A DNA stretch of 64,000 bases from PALG01 sp964495885 (GTDB lineage Bacteria; Bacteroidota; Bacteroidia; Flavobacteriales; Flavobacteriaceae). The stretch spans positions 124,001-188,000 of the forward strand of contig CAZBWO010000002.1 of the NCBI GenBank assembly GCA_964495885.1, given 5' to 3'. The position numbers and the translations under genes are program-made. Shown in pieces: positions 58,877 through 64,000 of this stretch. The first letter of the stretch is position 1. Every line of letters begins with the position of its first letter. The notes under the pieces were generated by a model, which was not told where the DNA came from, did no database searches, and worked only from the letters and a program-made list of their open reading frames with translations.

Positions 58877-58906
58877 TTTGTAAAAATCTCGAAACAATTA
58901 CCTTTG
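58877..58906 (+). promoter_or_regulatory. Promoter of sucD
   Basis: TTTG (58877-58880), 18-base spacer, TACCTTTG (58899-58906). Full consensus match; the ATG lies 33 bases downstream. Confidence 0.75.
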
Positions 58907-58938
58907 CAACACGAATTACAATTTAAAGCAAAATCCTA

Positions 58939-59811
58939 ATGAGCGTATTAGTCAATAAAGATTCCAAAATTATTGTTCAAGGTTTTACTGGTAGTGAAGG
59001 TACTTTCCACGCCGGACAAATGATTGAATATGGAACCAATGTAGTAGGTGGTGTGACCCCTGGTAAAGGTGGCCAGACCCATTTAGATCGCCCTGTTTTT
59101 AATACAGTAGCAGAAGCAGTGAAAGAAGTTGGCGCAGATACTACTATTATTTTTGTACCTCCAGCTTTTGCCGCAGACGCTATTATGGAAGCCGCCGAAG
59201 CAGGAATTAAAGTCATTATCACGATCACCGAAGGAATTCCTGTTGCAGATATGATTAAAGCGGCTAATTACGTTAAAGATCGCCATTGCAAATTGGTTGG
59301 TCCCAATTGCCCGGGAGTAATTACCCCTGGGGAAGCGAAGGTTGGAATCATGCCTGGATTTGTTTTTAAAAGCGGAAAGGTTGGAATCGTGTCCAAATCT
59401 GGGACGCTAACCTATGAAGCAGCAGACCAAGTGGTAAAACAAGGTCTTGGAATTACAACTGCTATCGGAATTGGCGGAGACCCTATTATTGGGACCACTA
59501 CAAAAGAAGCCGTTGAAATGCTTATCAATGATCCTGAAACTGAAGCAGTAGTAATGATTGGTGAGATTGGTGGACAATTAGAAGCAGATGCTGCTAAATG
59601 GTACCAAGCCAGTGGTAGTAAGAAACCTGTAATTGGTTTTATTGCCGGTGAAACAGCACCTGCTGGAAGAACAATGGGGCATGCTGGAGCTATTGTGGGT
59701 GGAAGTGATGATACTGCGCAAGCAAAAAAGAAAATCATGCGGGAATGTGGAATCCATGTGGTAGACTCCCCTGCAGAAATTGGTAAGAAAGTCGCTGAAG
59801 TAATGGCATAA
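58939..59811 (+). CDS. sucD: Succinyl-CoA synthetase alpha subunit
   Basis: 290 residues. CoA-binding Rossmann domain (QGFTGSEGTFHAGQMIEYGT at ~13-32, VTPGKGGQTH), LVGPNCPGVITPGEAKVGIMPG, and phosphohistidine motif MGHAGAIVGG (~245). TCA-cycle enzyme that makes ATP or GTP from succinyl-CoA. The beta subunit gene sucC is not adjacent and must lie elsewhere, as is usual in Bacteroidota. Confidence 0.97.
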   Translation: MSVLVNKDSKIIVQGFTGSEGTFHAGQMIEYGTNVVGGVTPGKGGQTHLDRPVFNTVAEAVKEVGADTTIIFVPPAFAADAIMEAAEAGIKVIITITEGIPVADMIKAANYVKDRHCKLVGPNCPGVITPGEAKVGIMPGFVFKSGKVGIVSKSGTLTYEAADQVVKQGLGITTAIGIGGDPIIGTTTKEAVEMLINDPETEAVVMIGEIGGQLEADAAKWYQASGSKKPVIGFIAGETAPAGRTMGHAGAIVGGSDDTAQAKKKIMRECGIHVVDSPAEIGKKVAEVMA

Positions 59812-59833
59812 TGAATCTTATTAAAAAATATAG

Positions 59834-59861
59834 AAAACCCCTTATTTCAGGGGTTTTTTTT
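59834..59861 (+). terminator. Terminator after sucD
   Basis: AAAACCCC-TTATTTCA-GGGGTTTTTTTT; strong stem with a T-run. Confidence 0.9.
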
Positions 59862-59885
59862 ATGGGAAACGCGAAGCGTTTTTGT

Positions 59886-59893
59886 TATATTTG
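59886..59893 (+). promoter_or_regulatory. -7 element TATATTTG before fabG
   Basis: Exact match 25 bases before ATG 59919. No TTG at the right distance; the -33 would fall in the region after the sucD terminator. Confidence 0.5.
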
Positions 59894-59918
59894 AAATTCA
59901 ACAGAAATATAGACAGAC

Positions 59919-60665
59919 ATGAAATTACTGGAAGGCAAAACAGCAATTATCACTGGCGGAAGCCGCGGTATAGGAAAAGGAATCGTAGAATTATTTGCAC
60001 AACATGGTGCAAATGTTGCATTTACCTATAATTCTTCCGCAGAAGCGGCAGAAGAATTGGCAAAGGAGGCTTCTGTAGGCGGAAGTAAAGTGAAGGCATA
60101 CAAGAGTGACGCTTCCAGTTTTGAACAGTCACAAGCACTGGTAGATGAGGTACTGAAAGATTTTGACAGTATCGATATTTTGGTGAATAATGCCGGGATT
60201 ACAAAGGACAATCTATTAATGCGGATTTCCGAGGAAGATTTCGATAAGGTGATTGAAGTGAACCTTAAATCGGTATTTAATATGACAAAAGCTGTGCAGC
60301 GAACCATGTTGAAGCAGCGTCAAGGGTCCATTATCAATATGAGTTCAGTAGTAGGGGTAAAAGGAAATGCGGGACAAACCAACTATGCTGCTTCCAAGGC
60401 CGGTATTATCGGATTTACCAAATCGGTGGCATTAGAGCTTGGTTCCCGAAATATACGATGCAATGCCATTGCCCCAGGTTTTATTGAAACGGAAATGACC
60501 GGAAAACTGGATGAAGCTACGGTTCAAGGATGGCGTGATGCTATTCCGTTGAAACGGGGTGGAAGTCCGGAAGATATTGCAAATGCCTGTGTTTTCTTGG
60601 GAAGTGACCTTTCGGCTTACATTACAGGACAGGTATTGAATGTAGACGGTGGGATGTTAACCTAA
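59919..60665 (+). CDS. fabG: 3-oxoacyl-ACP reductase
   Basis: 248 residues, short-chain dehydrogenase/reductase. NADP-binding GGSRGIGKG (~12-20), NNAG (~90), catalytic Ser (NMSSVVGVKGN), Tyr and Lys in YAASKAG (~153-159), and C-terminal GQVLNVDGGML, all as in FabG. Reduces 3-oxoacyl-ACP in fatty-acid synthesis. Adjacent to a membrane protein operon; not next to other fab genes. Confidence 0.95.
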   Translation: MKLLEGKTAIITGGSRGIGKGIVELFAQHGANVAFTYNSSAEAAEELAKEASVGGSKVKAYKSDASSFEQSQALVDEVLKDFDSIDILVNNAGITKDNLLMRISEEDFDKVIEVNLKSVFNMTKAVQRTMLKQRQGSIINMSSVVGVKGNAGQTNYAASKAGIIGFTKSVALELGSRNIRCNAIAPGFIETEMTGKLDEATVQGWRDAIPLKRGGSPEDIANACVFLGSDLSAYITGQVLNVDGGMLT

Positions 60666-60680
60666 GCTGAATATAATTTT

Positions 60681-62714
60681 TTGACTGCAGAAACCATTCT
60701 TTATATTGTAATTGCCGGGATTATTGCAGCGGCAGTTTCGCTCTATGTCTATGCATATAGAACTTCCTATGGGAATACTCTAAAATGGGTCTTGGGAATA
60801 TTGCGTTTTGGAACCTTATTGGCACTCTTATTACTCATTATTAATCCGAAACTTCAGCAGACAACCTACCAAGTTGAAAAACCAAAACTTCCAATTTTAA
60901 TAGATCTTTCCGCTTCTATTGCGGAAACTGGTGACGCAGATAAAGTTGTGGAGTGGGTGAATGAGTTTTCGTCAAATGAAGCTTTGCAAGATAAATTTGA
61001 TGTGTCATTGTACGGATTTGGAACTGATTTCAATACCTTGGATTCCCTCAGTTTTTCATCTCCTCAAACCAGAATTGAAAAAGCACTGGATGCTACCCAA
61101 GCTATCTATTCTAAGGAAATAGCACCTACTGTTCTTATTTCAGATGGAAACCAAACGTTTGGGGCAGATTATGAGTTTTCAAGTCTTTCCTTTCCAAACA
61201 GGATTTATCCTATTATGGTTGGAGATTCGGTTCCCCGAATGGATTTGCGTATTGAGCAATTGAATACCAATCGTTATTCCTTTTTAAAAAATGAATTCCC
61301 TATAGAAGCTATTCTAGTGTACAGCGGAAAGGAACCGGTTAATACGCAATTCTATATTCAGCAAGGAAATCAAAGGATATTTACACAAACACTTTCATTT
61401 TCGGAAACACAAAATTCACAAACCATCTCGCTTAGCCTTCCCTCTCAAGCAGTTGGCTTGCAACGCTACCAAGCTGTTTTGGAGCCTTTGGCTGAAGAAG
61501 TGAACACCGCAAATAATCGAAAATCATTTGCTGTGGAAGTGATAGACCAAGCAACCAATGTATTGGTGGTGAGTAGTTTGGTACATCCAGATATGGGCGC
61601 TTTGAAAAAAAGTATAGAAACCAACGAACAACGAAAGGTAACGTTTATGGAGCCTTCGGAAGCAATACCGGTTTTGAATGACTACCAATTGGTGATTTTG
61701 TTTCAGCCAAATCGTGGATTTGCTTCTTTGTATGCCGAACTGGAAAAGCTTCGGAAGAATACATGGGTATTTACCGGTCTTCAAACCGATTGGAATTTTT
61801 TGAATAGCGTTCAGGATGTCTTTAATAAAGAGGCTTCCAGTGCGTCCGAAGAGGTAAGCGGTTTGCTAAATTTGAATTACAGTAATTATGGTTTAGACGA
61901 AACAGGTTTTTCAGATTATACTCCACTGGAGACTTTGTTCGGGGAATTGCAGGTGTCTGTCCCAAATGAAGTGTTGCTCCATCAAAAAGTAGACGGCTTT
62001 GATACAGGTTCACCTATGTTGTTTTCTGTGGACTTAAATGGGGTAAAAACGGCAGTGTGGGATGCTGAAGGTATCTGGAAGTGGCGCGCACAGAGCTTTT
62101 TAAATACGGAAGGTTTTCAGGAATTTGATGAATTTATTGGAAAAATGGTGCAATACCTTGCTTCCAATAAACGAAAGAGCAGGCTGGAAGTTTCCAACGA
62201 AACGTTTTATTATAATTATCAGCCCATCAGGATAGGTGCACAGTATTTTGATCAAAACTTCGTGTTTGACAATAGGGCACAACTGGAAATTACTGTTAAG
62301 AACACCGAAACCAATGAGGTGACGGTATTCCCTATGTTGCTTCGAAGTAATTTTTATGAAGTAGACGTAAGTGCTCTTTCTGAAGGAACATATAATTTTA
62401 CCGTTTCTGTAGTTGGGGAGGGGATTGCCAGAAGTGGTGACTTTACCATTTTGGAATTCAACGTAGAACAGCAATTTCTTAATCCGAATATTGCAAAGTT
62501 ACGACGCATTGCAAGTCAAACTGGAGGCAAGGCTTTCTTTTTGGACAATGCCCAGAATTTAGTAGAGGATCTGCTTAACGAAGAAGCTTTTAAAGCAATT
62601 GAAAAGAGCCAACAAAAAATTGTACCTTTAATCGATTGGAAATACCTTTTGGCACTGATTGTCTTTTTGCTTTCTGCTGAATGGTTTATTAGAAAGTATA
62701 ACGGACTTATTTAA
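60681..62714 (+). CDS. Membrane protein with von Willebrand A-like domain
   Basis: 677 residues from TTG 60681 (in-frame, 15 bases after the fabG stop). Two N-terminal helices (TILYIVIAGIIAAAVSLYVY; WVLGILRFGTLLALLLLI), then a vWA-like domain with MIDAS-like LIDLSASIAE (~75), large beta-rich regions, and a C-terminal helix (WKYLLALIVFLLSAEWFI). Same overall layout as the BatA-type protein at 17407-19332. Followed 11 bases later by an SPFH protein gene. Function unknown. Confidence 0.82.
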   Translation: MTAETILYIVIAGIIAAAVSLYVYAYRTSYGNTLKWVLGILRFGTLLALLLLIINPKLQQTTYQVEKPKLPILIDLSASIAETGDADKVVEWVNEFSSNEALQDKFDVSLYGFGTDFNTLDSLSFSSPQTRIEKALDATQAIYSKEIAPTVLISDGNQTFGADYEFSSLSFPNRIYPIMVGDSVPRMDLRIEQLNTNRYSFLKNEFPIEAILVYSGKEPVNTQFYIQQGNQRIFTQTLSFSETQNSQTISLSLPSQAVGLQRYQAVLEPLAEEVNTANNRKSFAVEVIDQATNVLVVSSLVHPDMGALKKSIETNEQRKVTFMEPSEAIPVLNDYQLVILFQPNRGFASLYAELEKLRKNTWVFTGLQTDWNFLNSVQDVFNKEASSASEEVSGLLNLNYSNYGLDETGFSDYTPLETLFGELQVSVPNEVLLHQKVDGFDTGSPMLFSVDLNGVKTAVWDAEGIWKWRAQSFLNTEGFQEFDEFIGKMVQYLASNKRKSRLEVSNETFYYNYQPIRIGAQYFDQNFVFDNRAQLEITVKNTETNEVTVFPMLLRSNFYEVDVSALSEGTYNFTVSVVGEGIARSGDFTILEFNVEQQFLNPNIAKLRRIASQTGGKAFFLDNAQNLVEDLLNEEAFKAIEKSQQKIVPLIDWKYLLALIVFLLSAEWFIRKYNGLI

Positions 62715-62725
62715 AAAAATACATT

Positions 62726-63541
62726 ATGGATAAATTACCAAAAGTGGGAATACCCATTATTATTACAGTCATCATTTTAATTATCGTTTTAGCAAAATCT
62801 GCTGTAACTATAGGATCTGGGGAAGCTGGAGTACTTTATAAGACATTTGGTGATGGGGTGGTGACAGATGAACCTCCATTGGGTGAAGGTTTTCATATTG
62901 TAGCTCCTTGGAACAAAGTGTTTATTTACGAAGTGCGCCAACAGGAAATCTTTGAAAACATGAAAGTACTTTCCTCCAACGGACTGGAGATTCAGATTGA
63001 TGCGTCTGCTTGGTACCAACCCGTGTATGACGATTTGGGAAAATTACACCAGGAAAAAGGAGAGAATTATCTTCAACGGGTAATTCAACCTGCTATTAGG
63101 AGTGCGGCTCGGAGCGTTGTAGGACGCTATACTCCAGAACAGTTATATTCTTCAAAGAGGGATGCTATTCAAGAAGAGATTTTTGCGGAAACCAAAAAGA
63201 TCTTAGACAATCAATTCATTCAACTGAATGAAGTGTTGGTTCGTGATGTAACCCTTCCGCCCACGATTAAAGATGCGATTGAGCGGAAACTTCGTCAGGA
63301 GCAAGAAGCCTTGGAGTACGAATTTAGAATTTCCAAAGCCCAAAAAGAAGCTGAAAGACAGATTATTGAAGCGCAGGGTAAAGCAGATGCAAACCGTATT
63401 CTTAGTGCTTCCTTAACAGATAAAATTTTAAAGGATAAGGGAATTGAAGCAACCTTGGAACTTTCTAAATCCTCTAATTCCAAAGTGGTAGTGGTAGGTT
63501 CTGGAAATGACGGACTTCCCTTAATTTTAGGTAATAATTAA
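62726..63541 (+). CDS. Prohibitin/SPFH-family membrane protein
   Basis: 271 residues: N-terminal helix (VGIPIIITVIILIIVLAKSAV), SPFH/Band 7 domain (~30-200, with GVVTDEPPLGEGFHIVAPWNKVFIYEVRQQE), and a coiled coil (~195-235: QEALEYEFRISKAQKEAERQIIEAQGK). Prohibitin-like proteins scaffold membrane complexes. It is in an operon with the vWA protein; the pair may form a membrane assembly (inference). Confidence 0.88.
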   Translation: MDKLPKVGIPIIITVIILIIVLAKSAVTIGSGEAGVLYKTFGDGVVTDEPPLGEGFHIVAPWNKVFIYEVRQQEIFENMKVLSSNGLEIQIDASAWYQPVYDDLGKLHQEKGENYLQRVIQPAIRSAARSVVGRYTPEQLYSSKRDAIQEEIFAETKKILDNQFIQLNEVLVRDVTLPPTIKDAIERKLRQEQEALEYEFRISKAQKEAERQIIEAQGKADANRILSASLTDKILKDKGIEATLELSKSSNSKVVVVGSGNDGLPLILGNN

Positions 63542-63560
63542 TCATAAATATTCTTAATCA

Positions 63561-64000
63561 ATGAAAAAAATTGTTTTTCTATTTGTATTCCTATTTACAA
63601 GTGCAATGATTTATGCACAAGGTTTCGGCGCTGGTATTTCTGGCGGATATCTAACAGAACTTGATGGTTTTGGTGGAAGTGCAGATTTAATCTATGAGTT
63701 TGATGAACACTGGGGCGTTTCTACTACGTTTACTTTTGCTGTCTCTGAAGAAGGTTCCCTACGAAATAAATGGACTGCACTTGATTTGAATGCCCGTTAT
63801 AAAGTATTTGATGAATTATACCTATTGGCTGGTGGTGAGTATCTTTCCATTACATTGAAAGATAATGGTTTAGGTGGCGGCTCCATTGGTGGAAGCTTTG
63901 AAGTGTCAGATTCAGAATTTGGAGTGAATGTAGGTGCTGGCTATAAATATAATATTGTGGACAACGTCAATATTTTTGCTGAAGTAAAATACGTTGCCGT
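63561..64000 (+). CDS. Outer-membrane beta-barrel protein, 3' end beyond window
   Basis: 146 residues visible from ATG 63561. Signal peptide MKKIVFLFVFLFTSAMIYAQ, then Gly-rich alternating strands (GFGAGISGGYLTELDGFGGSA, LNARYKVFDELYLLAGGEYL, FGVNVGAGYKYNIVDNVNIF) typical of small OmpA/OprF-like porin barrels. The reading frame is open at the window edge. Probably cotranscribed with the SPFH gene 19 bases upstream. Confidence 0.8.
   Translation, partial: MKKIVFLFVFLFTSAMIYAQGFGAGISGGYLTELDGFGGSADLIYEFDEHWGVSTTFTFAVSEEGSLRNKWTALDLNARYKVFDELYLLAGGEYLSITLKDNGLGGGSIGGSFEVSDSEFGVNVGAGYKYNIVDNVNIFAEVKYVA

Noticed and set aside
62641..62670. TTTTGGCACTGATTG sigma-54-like match
   Set aside because: Lies inside the vWA coding sequence and the -12 block has wrong spacing.
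1..64000. tRNA, rRNA, CRISPR or insertion sequence
   Set aside because: No cloverleaf sequence, repeat-spacer series, transposase motif or flanking inverted repeats were recognised in any intergenic stretch; small elements could still be missed by eye.

Overview
This 64 kb window is a stretch of chromosome from a member of the Flavobacteriaceae (Bacteroidota), most likely marine. The base composition is AT-rich throughout. Promoters have the Bacteroidota form (TAnnTTTG at -7, TTG about 20 bases upstream), and there is almost no Shine-Dalgarno signal. Family-typical genes include porX, the lpxC-fabZ fusion, carboxypeptidase-like/TonB-dependent receptors, BatA-type von Willebrand proteins, and many small signal-peptide proteins known only from this group. 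I see no rRNA, tRNA, CRISPR array, insertion sequence, prophage or clear pseudogene.

Layout. 1-4.9 kb: partial outer-membrane protein, DUF4834 protein, YfhO membrane protein, glycosyltransferase. 4.8-6.4 kb: a Tyr-rich, then strongly basic, secreted protein with unusual flanking DNA: two sigma-54-like promoters, a candidate small RNA, and two copies of a 17-base motif next to terminator hairpins. 6.4-14.8 kb: DNA repair and stress genes (uvrA, nth, bcp), an ECF-like sigma factor with an unlisted 50-residue partner ORF, a conserved 483-residue protein of unknown function and a metallo-beta-lactamase-fold hydrolase. 14.8-23.2 kb: esterase, two Tic20-like membrane proteins, a dihydroorotase homologue without its metal ligands, a BatA protein, a lipoprotein behind a double palindrome, TIGR02757, a LolD-type ATPase, msrA, folE. 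23.2-26.5 kb: a four-gene, probably metal-related TonB receptor operon. 26.6-33.6 kb: serC-serA, a LuxC-type acyl-CoA reductase and a ferredoxin sharing one palindromic promoter, two Lys/Glu-rich secreted proteins, ychF. 33.8-38.4 kb: parE-parC. 38.4-40.4 kb: a cysteine sulfinate decarboxylase-like enzyme divergent from a cysteine dioxygenase with a eukaryote-type active site, a probable hypotaurine route. 40.4-50 kb: an XRE regulator with an apparent operator, M14 peptidase, Lrp regulator, aroB, proline dehydrogenase, a TPR-AraC regulator, alanine dehydrogenase and a 44-residue lipoprotein. 50.2-64 kb: tsaE, porX, an HD hydrolase, the lipid A operon lpxD-lpxC/fabZ-lpxA with efp, a second LpxD-like gene, sucD, fabG, a second von Willebrand membrane protein, an SPFH protein and a partial outer-membrane barrel.

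Most genes are core functions in a compact layout: several 1-8 base same-strand overlaps suggest translational coupling, and three convergent pairs overlap at their stops. The most unusual parts are the sigma-54-like/small-RNA locus at 6.1-6.4 kb, the cysteine-to-hypotaurine pair, the metal-ligand-free dihydroorotase, the XRE operator region, and two small genes (10060-10212 and 49898-50032) that are easily missed by length filters. All functional statements rest on motif recognition by eye; no database search was run.
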